In this document: one piece after another, positions 51,401 to 61,135 of the stretch
Numbering within the stretch: the first letter of the stretch is position 1
Layout: each line of letters opens with the position of its first letter
DNA from: Symsagittifera roscoffensis
Taxonomy: Eukaryota > Xenacoelomorpha > Acoela > Convolutidae
Assembly (NCBI RefSeq): GCF_963678635.1
Contig: NC_087066.1
Coordinates: forward strand, 39,763,223-39,827,222
DNA length: 64,000 nucleotides
Direction: 5' to 3'
The notes under the pieces: generated by a model
Database searches by the model: none
Seen by the model: only the letters and a program-made list of their open reading frames with translations
Told to the model about the DNA's origin: nothing
Program-made: the position numbers and the translations under genes

Positions 51401-54400
51401 ATTGCGAGAACGCCGTGGAACTATGCAGCCCGTTTTCAGGCGCCTCTGATGATGCTATGACTTCTGTTATTTTTAAATATCGATAGTTAATCAAGAAACC
51501 GAAGTAAAATTTAATGATTTGAAGAGGAAAAAAAATTGAAGTGAAAAAAAGGGGAAAATTTCAGCAGTATACCTACCCTTGACAGCAAATCTTTTTTTAA
51601 AAAATACTAATTCTAGTCAAAAATGAGTTTAAACAGTTGATAATTTCCTAGAATAAAATTGTCCAAAAACTCAAGGTTCAAGATTTGTAATTGATATTGT
51701 GTGCAGCTCTGAATCTTAGTTACAAAATCTGGGTAGTATTTTAGAACAAAGTTGAAAAATTTTCTAATTCTAACGTTTACAGAAGTTTTTTGATTACCTT
51801 TTGATTGCACAGGTATCTGCCTAGCTAAAACTCTCTTATTCAAAATTGTATTCAAATTTTTCTCAGTTACAGCTTCCTGGACAATGGTCGATATGCACTC
51901 TTTTCTCAAAACCTTACATAGTAACTTTAATAATTCATAGATATGTAATTCCTTTACGAAGTATATTTTGCGTTTTTGTCTCAGTTCTTCGATGCTTTCG
52001 TTTCTTCTCTTAAAAAAATAATTTTACGAAGCCATTTAATTTTAAGTTCAATTGTTTCTAATTTCGTTTTGTCTGTTGACGCGTAAGCCAAAACCCCGTA
52101 TTGTAAAATGGGTTTCACACAAGCGTTATATGCTTTCAATAGTTGATCTTTACCTAAAACTTTCCTCAACCTGTAATACATCCCACAAAACATTGACAAT
52201 TCATTTTCAATTTTTGTAATATGATCAATAAAGGAAAGTTTAGAGTCAATTTGAACACCTAAGTATCGGAACGATTGTTTTTCTTCAATAAATATTCCAT
52301 TCATTTTGACATCTGATTTATCACTCCTCTTTTTAGATAGTATCATTGTTTTTGTTTTATCTTCATTTAAACTTAGCTTGTTTTTTTTCTAGCCAACTTG
52401 CTGTTTTGTCCAACGCTTCTTGATGTTTACCGGTTAAGTCACTGTTTTTAGCTGTTGTTTTAATGACAGTGTCGTCTGCATGTAGAATCAGATTACTTTC
52501 ACTATTTTCATTTAGCTCAATATCATTTATATAAATGATGAAAAGAAGCGGGCCTAGTATGGATCCCTGTGGTACTCCATAATTCACATTTTTATTTTTG
52601 AGAGCGTTTGGTTTTAGTGGCAACATATTGTTGTCGGTTTTTTAAATAAGATTTTAGAAGATCAAAAACAGGTCCCCGAAAACCATATGCGTCACATTTC
52701 TCAAGTAAAAGAGTGTGGTCAACTGTATCAAAGGCTTTCTTAAGGTCAATGAATGTGCACTGTGTCTTCGTGTTATTAGAGTCCCAATCTTGACGCACTT
52801 CTTCTATTAGGGTTATCAAAGCATCAATTGTACTCCTTTTTGATCTGAACCCAAACTGGCAATTTTGTAGTATTTGATACTTAGTGAGATATTGGTTCAT
52901 TCTGTTATAAATGACCCGCTCAAAAATTTTACCTACAACTGGTAAAAGAGAAATTGGCCTGTAATTTGATGGGTCTAGATCATTGCCTTCTTTAAAGAGA
53001 GGTTTAACTTTGGCAATTTTGAAACTGTCTGGAAAGACTTGTCTATCCAAACATTTTTGGAAAAGTTTTGTCAAAACTGGAAGCAGAACTGGACAAATTT
53101 TTTTCAAGTAATAGTGATTAAGTCCATATGTATCCAAACTAAACTTGGTTTTTAGCGATTCGAATATATTTGAAATTTCACTTGGGGTTATATCAGCTAA
53201 AAACATTGAGTTAATTTGCTTTCTGACTCTCAATTCTTTTAAAGTTTTAAAATTCCTCGTCAATTTTTTCCCAATATTTGCAAAGAAGTCGTTAAATTCA
53301 TCAACATTTATGTTTTTTTTCTTCCTGGTCGTTGTTCTTGGTAGCACATGTTAGGTCATTATACAGACGGAAAAATTCTCTACTGTTGTTGTTGGATTCC
53401 AATCGTAATTTGTTTTGATAAAATGCTTTTTTTTCTGACTCAGCAGTTTGCGAACTAATTTGCTTTGAGATTCAAATTTACTTCTGGCTTCAGTGGTTCC
53501 AGTTTTTAAATAAAGTTTCCTAAACCGGTGTTTTTTCGATGCTGCATTTTTCAATTCATTATCGACCCAGTGCTTCGAAGATTTTCTATTTGATGTTTTT
53601 TCTGGTAAAAAAAGATTCAATGTTATTTCTGAGCTTTTCGTTCAACAATAAAAAAAGCTCATCGCAATTAAATTGGCTAATTTTTGTTTCAACCTCTAAT
53701 AAATTTTCATATAAAGACTCATTTAGTTCTTTCAGAAAAGATTCCGATTGAAGTTTGTACCATGGTCGGGTTTTGGTAATAAAAGGTTCCTTTTTGCATA
53801 TTTGTGATGTTGTGTTTAAAATTACTCCATAATGATCAGTTACCGATGTTTTAAAGATGGTTACTGGTTTTTTTACATTGGAAAAAAACAGATCTATACA
53901 CGTCTTGCTGGTCTTAGTTTCTCTGGTTGCTTGATTTCCATTTTGTAGGAAAAGATCGTTTCCATTTAATATACTTATAAGTTCAGAGAGTCGTTTACTC
54001 TTTCTTAAAACATTAATGTTGAAGTCCCCACAAAGTAAATGATGTGTAGATGGTGCCACTATAATATCATCCAAAATCTTTTGCAGTATAAGAAGTGTCT
54101 GTTTTTACCGCGCTAGGAGGAATATAAACACACGTAATAATAGTATTTTTTAGTTTTTCATTTGTAATTTTGACGCTTAATAATTGAATGTTGTTACAAC
54201 TTGTTCTTTTTATTATTTCATAATTTATTCCACATTTTATATATAAGCATACGCCTCCTCCTCTACGCTTACGAGAACTTTCAATGAGAGGTTGATATTC
54301 TTTTAATTTGAAAACATTGAAATTCTGGTTTGGTGAAAGCCAGGTTTCGGTGCAACATATAACGCTAGGCAAATAATTTAGTTGAGTTAGGCTAACTTGA

Positions 54401-57400
54401 AACTCGTCTATGTTTTTTGGTATTGATCTTACATTTTGCAAAAGAATCTGCTCAGTGGTATTCATGATATACTGCCTTTTGTGTCTTTGTTGATCTGAGA
54501 TAGGAAAAAAAAACAATTGATGGTGAAAAAATCACGAACTCCCTCTGTTGGCCTGAAAGTTTTTCCCTTCTACCTCCCTATGTTTCATACGTTGTTCTTG
54601 TATGTAAGCAATATCCTCAAATTTGCTGTTTTAGAAACAAAAAAAATTCTGGTTTTGCCATTTTCAATTTAACTTCTTTACTGTAGAGACCTGAAGTTTC
54701 CTCATTTACATCCAAGTATTACAAAAGAAATTAATTATCATAATAAGATTGAAATTTAGGTAATTTTTAATTTCCAGATAAAAAATAAAAATTTTCATTT
54801 AGTGTCAACTCCGCGTTATCACAGAGCACACCAAAGTTCACTCGCGTAACCAGTCCATAAGCCCCTTTCCAGGCTTAGAGGTCGCGTTATCACAACCAAC
54901 CTGGAGCGCTCGCGTTATCACAAGCAGGGCGAATGGAACTGACAGTCTGATTTTAATCAGAAATTGATTATGACAAACAATATGAAACAAACAAAAAGTT
55001 TGGGTTAATTTGTTTGTGACATAATTTGACTTAATTGAATTTTCAATCCAAATTTTAAAAAGTGGGGAAAAATCCGAAAAGTCACTTCTTTAGTTCAAAG
55101 GACAAAAAATAAAAGCAATAGTATAATTAATATAAGCTAGTTAACAAGTTAAGTTAGTGCAGAGTTGCACGGCGTTTTAGTATCAACTCATTTTATCTTT
55201 CTTTTTATCATAACACAAAGTATGAAATACTCAACAAAAAGTTTAAAATCGTGTAATTGATTAGAGTTTATGAGGTTATTTGTTGCTCATATATAGTTTT
55301 TTGCCCTCCGGTGTGACTCTATCGCTTGCATCTCTGCTGCTTTTGTTAACCTCAACAAATTTCCTTTTGATCGCATTTGGTTCCAATTTATTAAGATCAT
55401 CCAAGCTATTGACTTTCATATACTTTTTCGATCCATTTTCACCAGTAACTGCAACTGATACAATGCAATTATTGGCCACCGTCTCCAACCCCATTCGAAC
55501 AGCAGTTGCTTTGATTTCTGCATCAGCTTTAGGCAATGTTTCATTTAAAATAATAAACTTTTGGTTTATTGGGTTGACCTTTTTTCTTAGAGCCCTTCTA
55601 TTTTTCCAGACCTGCGTTTTGTCCTCGAAGTAAATGAATTTGCATATCACGCTGGGAAGGAAAATACCTGTATCACCAGGCAGGACATGGCAAGCCTTCA
55701 CACCTTCGTACTTAATTGTTATACCCAAAAAACTCTTGAAAAATTTTAGTGTTTCCATTGTTACGTCTCTCACATTGCGCGCATCGTACGGAGGATTCAA
55801 TATTATAATACTATCTTTTCTTGAATATCTTTCCTGAGCACGCAGTCGTTCCTGCATGTCCCGTTGATTTTTTTCCAATTCTTGAATACGCAATTGTTGA
55901 GCACCCGAAATCATTTTAAGACCATCAATTTCTTTTTGTAACTCGCTCACCTTAATGTCACTTGTTTTACTCACAGAACCTCGAGCAGGGGTGGAGCTGA
56001 CTGACGTTCCCACCAAAACATCTTGTTGATCCACATCCATGATAGATAAGCCGTCAAATAAATATATTTTTTAAAAAAATAATGATAATAAATATAACTT
56101 GGATAACAAAAATTAAGATAGTTATTACTTGAATAAAGTCAATCAGAAGAAAATTTGGAAGATTTAAGCTCAATTGTTTTAGTCAAATCGACCTCAGGGT
56201 TCTTAATAATCAATTACTTTTATCAATGTCAAGTTTTGGGATTGTTTTTAAACGAAAGTTTTGGCCAGAAAGAGAATTCGCAAGAGTTTTTATTTCATTT
56301 CAAGTTTCATTTCAAATTTCAATTCAAATTTGTGTCTTTTTTTTTTCTCGAGGTCAACCGACTGTTCGCTCTTTTTTTGCGTCTTATGATCAAAAACAGC
56401 GACATTTTCAGAGCTTTTTCATCAAGTTCAATCACAGAATTTGTTCTGGGCCAGTTTTGACAAATTCAATAAAGGCGAAGAATCCTATCAAGAAATAGGA
56501 ATCCTATCCTATAGAGAATAATAGGAAAATATTCATTTGAATAATGCATCCTATATGGATTAAATTTAGTAAGCGTTGATTGGCTAAAATTTCTAACTCA
56601 GAACCAAGTTAATATCCCCCGCTCAACTTTGAGGGGGAAGATGTTAGTTTTTTCCAAAAACTCAGAAAAAAATGTTTCAGAGACACGTTTAAATGGGTGC
56701 TGTGCTTGCAGAACTTTTCGCTTGCAGTTTTTAAGCAGTAATTACACTAGCGTCAGATTAGTATATTATTAAGAACCTTTTTTTCTAAACTAAGTCGCAA
56801 GTATTGGTGCTACTTTTGGGTCACCTCCCCAGCTTTTTGATAACATATGCTTTGACATACGAATAGTAATAAGTTAACACAGTTGATACATTTTCAATTC
56901 ATCAAATGAACCGAAGAAAGCTATTTGTTTCAAAGCATCTAAGAATAATAAAAACTCCATTCAGAACTTTTTTAACTCAATATATCTTGCAATTTTTTGA
57001 AATGCATAATGTGGTTTTATGCTTTGCATTTTTTCCTGCAAATTTAATGTGGATGCCTTCAGTTTGTTATATTTCAAATTATTACTTGCAAAATTGGGTC
57101 TATTTGTATTTGGTGCCACTTTTGCTGAATTGCATTGGCAATTTATTAGCATATATAGCTGCTTTATCCGTGACTAGTGTTTGTCGGTAGTTAAGCGTGC
57201 GTGGCTGAGTGTTTAGTCTCTGAGACACAAAATATCTTGATTGTAGTAGGTTGCAGATCAGATTGAATCCTGGACCTAGCCGAATTTTTGCTAATTCGAG
57301 GCTTATTTCTACTCTTTCTTTTTGCACTTTCTAGAGCTGCTTTTTGTCGCGTTCTCGCTAGCTTTTGCGAAGCAAAGCGTTGCCTCTGTGTAAAAATTCA

Positions 57401-60400
57401 AAATAAACAATAAGATCGGTTTTACAAATGCGCTTTCTTCGAGTTAAGTTACGGTTTTCATTAATTTTCAATGTTTAAGTTTTTTCGCTTTGGTTAACTT
57501 AAGTCGCAAATCTCGTGTTTGAACAAGAAAGCTTTGAACCACCCTCGTATTGCATGCTCGTTGGACTTGACTTTAAAAAACGCTCATTTTCCAAGGAAAT
57601 TTTTGTGCAAAGTTTAAGCATTAGTTGCACACAGCATATGATCTAGCTATCATCTGTTTTTTTTTGCTGCTCGATATCTAAGGTTAAAGCATATTAGAAA
57701 GCGGTTGAAGTTAAGGTGTCATTTACAAGGTGAATCATACGCGTGACTATTGTTATGTAGGTCCCGGTTTGAATCAGTTAGTATCCAAATTAGTATCTTT
57801 TGAAGTTGATGGAGTATTTTCATGCATTTTGCCGCTTGTAGAGCTTTTTATCATTTTTTGTTTGTTTGCATAGAGCAAGTTCGTTTCTGATTCAATTTTG
57901 GTTTTGAGTCCTTCTACGGATAATCATACAATATTGGATATCGTATGTAATACAAGTTATTGAATTTTCTATGCTATCTGGAACATCTTTCTATACTACC
58001 TGGAACATATTGGAACAAATGCCCGGAGCTCAAAGTTATTAAAATATCTCACCTGTTATTATGTTTCGTAATGTTATGGGGGCATGACAAGTTGGCTAAT
58101 TTGGAATAATGAATGCGCGTCATTTACGGGTTTTCTATTAAAAACATAGACAGCGAATTAATCCCGCTGAGAAATCATTTTAAATGAAATATAGGCAATC
58201 TATTGGGCCTAATTTATACCTTGCGAGACGAAAAACATATCATTTTGCGCTCAATAAACCGTTTGGGGGCAATTAAAAATAATTTGTAAAAAGTTTGAAA
58301 TATTTTTTTGAGATGATTCACAAGGTTTATTTCTCGATGCGAGAGAACTTTTTGACATTAAAAAAATCCGAATCAAACTTGAAAGAGAAATTAGATGCTA
58401 GCCACTTGACTCACTAAACATTTTTATGAAGGTAGAAAAAATCGTGAGAGTAGAATATAGCAAGTCCACAAAATGCCGAAGACTTCTAGCAATATCAGCG
58501 TCTTGAAAATTTGCAAAAAAGTCAACACGATTGTTGTGACCGTTTGTTTCTCAGCTCAATAAATTTCTGCACGTTTCTTGATCCACAGATATGCTGTGCT
58601 AATTGCACAGCAACCGAATAGTATTGATTTTTTTGTCAAATTTAGCTCCCAATTTTTTTCCAGTTATATTTTTTGAAACATTTCCAGAAAAGCGAAAGTT
58701 TTTTTAAAATCCAAAAACCTATACTCTTGAAGCGACTTGATATCAGATAAAACTTACAACGTTTGAGGCCCATAAGAACAGTCTTACCCCTTAATAGACC
58801 AAGTGAACGATCTCGCGCCTAAAGTTAAATGGCTAATTCAAGCCGTAAGGCATGCATGTACTAAGCTCAAATCTGATTGGCTAAAAATATTACTTTTATC
58901 CAATTGAACAATCTCCTAAACTGGTTAAGGGGAGGGGGATAGTTCACTTGCTCCAAAATTGATACTGCTCTTAGAACGCATTTTTGACTGTTGTTGACCT
59001 GGCAACTGATTTTCACTTAGAGCTGTTTCCAGAGTTCTCACAGTCGGGCTAGCGAAACTATAGGGTAGTTCGTCAATCGGAAAACGGCTGCGAAAGGCAT
59101 CGTGGATATTGCCGAATGGAAACCAAATGAGGACGTCAAATGTTTCTCGTTTTAACTCGCAATGTCGCATTCGGTGGACATTTTCACGACTTACAACTTC
59201 GTCTACGTCGCCGTGAATTACAAGAGAGTCACTGCTGTTGGTCATCTTTTTGAGTTCCAGCCATTTCATAATTTGAACCCATCCGTGGAACCGTTGTGCT
59301 TCTTCAAAGCGGTACCTGCTGTTGGTGTTTGCCCTGTCTAAATTGTCGACGTCGTCCAAAATTATGTGAACGATTTTGTCACGAAACTTCGCAAATCGAC
59401 TTTGATCTTTGATTTCAAGAGTTGGCGAAATGTACTTGTTCAAATTTTACAGATATTTAAAAACATTTTTCTTCAGTTTTACTTCGAAATTTAGTTTTTT
59501 TCCTCTTCCTTGAAAAACCGCAATCCTACACGAAAGTGCTTCAAAAATACAAGTTATGCAATGAAGATAAAAAATGGTAAATATTTTCCTCTTGAGGAAA
59601 GGTATGTATCAAAAAATAGGAAATGATGTGTTGTTGGTTTTTTTTGTTTGTGCCTGCAAAATTGATGAGATTTGGAATATTCAGCTGGAATATATAAAGT
59701 TGGAATATATAAGTTTTTATTAAGCTAGCTAACTCTAGTTTGCCTTTCACAGTATCCCAGTAGAGAATTTTGGGTTGATTGTTTTTGATGTTGCGCACGT
59801 TTTCGACCAGTATAAAGTAATCGAGAACGTCGTATAGCTCATGCAGAAGTACTTCTAAGGTGTCGACATCGAAACCGAATAGAAACCACATGATGATTTT
59901 GTCAGCTGGAGTCTCTCTTAAAGACATCTTAAGTTCATTAAGATTTTTTTGATGCATTTTTCTGATGCTTCCAAATATTACAACCAGTCTTGATTCTAGG
60001 ATTCTCCTTGGAATTTTAAGAGATTTGGTACTACCCTAGAAGAAATTCCGGGTTCTTCCATTTATAGGGTTGGAACGCGGCGAAGTTCCAGCCTTTGCCC
60101 TCCAATTTTTGAACTGAAAGGAACGCATTCGAGTTTTTCAGAAGTAGTTAAAGTATGTTTAAGATGAACCTGTCACTTCATTGGCAATTTCTTGAGATAA
60201 GGTGCCAAAAAGGCCTAAAATTGCAACAAAAAAAAGCATTCACTAAAGTTTTAGAACTGATTGGGAAAAAATGTTAGGTGACGTTGGGAAAAAATGGGTG
60301 GTGAAGCCGTCAAATTCTCGTGGTCGCGCATCACCCTACCCTCCCATAAATTCTTCTTTAACCTCAAGTTATGTGTTAATGAACTTCGCTTCACCTAATT

Positions 60401-60744
60401 TCTCCAGAAAAGACATCTCGATTGAATGCACCACTGCATAGATTGTTGTCCACTTCAGCCAGTTTTTCCGGAACACACCCCAAGTTGACTTGTGTGATTG
60501 GCTCTTTGACCAAGTAAGGTAACAATAGGTTCGTAAAGCTCATTTCAGTGGCGTGTTCCCAATCAATGTTGTATAACTTTTCAAAAAAAGAAGAATTTTT
60601 TAAGTTTTTCAGATTTGTTCTGCTATTTGTTGTTCTGAGTTTTCCAGTTCTTATGACATAAGAGTTTGTGTGCAATTGTGTTAACAGAAGGGAAATGAAA
60701 AAGATACCAACTAATAAAAGCAGTTTTCTACTGAGAAAAGGCAT
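48475..60744 (-). CDS. GT17 family beta-1,4-N-acetylglucosaminyltransferase (MGAT3-like)
   Basis: Five minus-strand exons, 60744-60395, 59961-59751, 59434-58999, 49760-49555 and 48663-48475, all with GT-AG borders and agreeing phases, give 463 aa. Residues ~7-23 are a signal anchor, as in Golgi type II glycosyltransferases. The GT17 catalytic region follows: [18 protein letters not shown] with [16 protein letters not shown]; a GDVDE acidic motif at about 262-266; [26 protein letters not shown] at about 347; and an end rich in YPYTKRGL and [11 protein letters not shown]17 enzymes such as MGAT3 transfer GlcNAc to N-glycans. The exact ends of exons 2 and 3 rest on splice consensus and phase, and a TAA|GTGAAA donor is an alternative for exon 3. 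Intron 3 is 9.2 kb and contains LINE sequence. Confidence 0.8.
48664..49554 (-). other. GT17 intron 4
   Basis: 891 bases with no gene or clear element. GAGATCTAGCAGATCTC near 49010 is a short palindrome, and CGATCAACCTT-like phrases recur at about 49267-49335. Confidence 0.6.
49761..51612 (-). other. GT17 intron 3, left part
   Basis: No gene seen. Imperfect repeats of a few hundred bases share phrases such as TTTCTTCGAAAGTCG (near 50270 and 50940) and CTATGCAAGC/CTATGAAAAC (near 50420 and 50620), suggesting decayed tandem copies. An (AATAATAAT)n run at about 51320-51337 may be the tail of the LINE that follows on the minus strand. Confidence 0.5.
51613..54516 (-). pseudogene. CR1/L2-like LINE ORF2 (endonuclease-RT), frameshifted
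   Basis: On the minus strand the frames line up as one element. The apurinic endonuclease shows [22 protein letters not shown] and TDHYGV. The reverse transcriptase shows [55 protein letters not shown] and HADDT, then FRYLGVQID. The His of HADDT replaces the common Tyr or Phe before the two catalytic Asp. Several frameshifts, for example near 54070, 53600, 53350, 52600 and 52350, break it into seven frames, so it is inactive. It lies in intron 3 of the GT17 gene, in the same orientation. Confidence 0.85.
54517..55275 (-). other. Gap between LINE frames with CGCGTTATCACA cluster
   Basis: No ORF. Three exact copies of CGCGTTATCACA lie at 54812-54823, 54883-54894 and 54911-54922 within a GC-richer patch. 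The near-exact duplication of the right-hand sequence starts at 54970. Confidence 0.6.
54812..54922 (+). repeat. Three exact CGCGTTATCACA motifs
   Basis: Twelve-base motif three times in 111 bases, spaced 71 and 28 bases start to start. It may be remnants of a tandem element or protein-binding sites. Confidence 0.7.
55276..56040 (-). CDS. LINE ORF1-type protein (coiled coil plus RRM-like), copy 1
   Basis: An intact 254-aa minus-strand frame. Residues ~30-75 form a coiled coil ([13 protein letters not shown]...[21 protein letters not shown]), followed by a strand-rich segment IIILNPP typical of the RRM-like domain of LINE ORF1 proteins. This RNA chaperone type coats LINE RNA. It would sit 5' of the CR1/L2-like ORF2 on the same strand, but a 760-base non-coding gap separates them. 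The frame is intact and identical in its second copy, whereas the ORF2 is broken. Confidence 0.7.
   Translation of the reverse strand: MDVDQQDVLVGTSVSSTPARGSVSKTSDIKVSELQKEIDGLKMISGAQQLRIQELEKNQRDMQERLRAQERYSRKDSIIILNPPYDARNVRDVTMETLKFFKSFLGITIKYEGVKACHVLPGDTGIFLPSVICKFIYFEDKTQVWKNRRALRKKVNPINQKFIILNETLPKADAEIKATAVRMGLETVANNCIVSVAVTGENGSKKYMKVNSLDDLNKLEPNAIKRKFVEVNKSSRDASDRVTPEGKKLYMSNK
56041..58998. other. GT17 intron 3, right part
   Basis: No further gene. It includes the LINE 5' region, a SINE-like repeat (56780-57400) and an AT-rich tail with a GGTCCCGGTTTGAATCAG at about 57761 that resembles a tRNA T-arm. All up to 57848 is repeated from 61136 on. Confidence 0.5.
56780..57400 (+). repeat. 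SINE-like dispersed repeat, copy B
   Basis: Related to 30060-30620. GCGTGGCTGAGTGTTTAGTC resembles a tRNA A box, and AGATTGAATCCTGG about 60 bases on resembles a B box. It ends in GCGAAGCAAAGCGTTGCCTC. A third copy is at 62930-63550 through the duplication. Confidence 0.6.
60395..60744 (-). other. GT17 exon 1 (signal anchor)
   Basis: First exon of the glycosyltransferase. ATG is at 60744. A hydrophobic run [14 protein letters not shown] follows basic residues, then a polar stem. It ends at AG|GTGAAG with two bases carried into exon 2. The upstream 390 bases (60745-61135) hold a diverged inverted copy of the tandem-unit family and no gene. Confidence 0.75.
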
Positions 60745-60889
60745 TTTTCTCTAGCCGGTCGTCAATCAAGCTATTCAATATATAGCAAGGTAATTCATCA
60801 AGCAAAGCAGCTATTATGAAAAACCGTTCCAGCCTAGTTACTGCTACATAGAAACCTTTTGTATATGAACGTTGTATTTCTTTTACGAC

Positions 60890-61130
60890 CTTTTTGTTCG
60901 GGTGTGTTGAAGTTTTTTTTTCTTTCGTTTTCCGCGCAAAATTAGGTACCACAAATAATCATCGGACTGGGTTGAGTGATATATCATATTCGAGCCCTTT
61001 CAGTCGTGATACAAACCACTTTTAACAAATCACAAAGTTTTTCTAATGCCGAGAAAAACCATTTTGAAATTTTTGATTTTTCGTCTTATTTCGAGCGAAT
61101 ATTTTTTTTCACCATTTTTTTCGTGATTTT
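60890..61130 (-). repeat. Inverted copy of the tandem-unit repeat family near the GT17 promoter
   Basis: In reverse complement it matches about 43440-43600 (AATAATCATCGGAC, CCCTTTCAGTCGT, GCCGAGAAAAACC, TTTTTCGTCTTATTTCGAG). It lies 150 bases upstream of the GT17 start. Confidence 0.65.
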
Positions 61131-61135
61131 TTATC

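Larger units (their letters stand above)
54970..57848. repeat. Large direct duplication, copy 1
   Basis: Matches 61136-64000 almost exactly. The only differences noticed are a 14-base deletion in copy 2 (near 55222), a two-base change near 55274 and single substitutions such as TTAAG/TCAAG near 57500. The match continues to the window edge, so its right end is unknown. Confidence 0.95.

Noticed and set aside
53145-53751. Plus-strand frames opposite the LINE RT
   Set aside because: Shadows of the minus-strand coding sequence.
56155-56498. Plus-strand frames of ~100 codons upstream of LINE ORF1
   Set aside because: Low-complexity [13 protein letters not shown]-type sequence from TTTCA repeats; no coding support.
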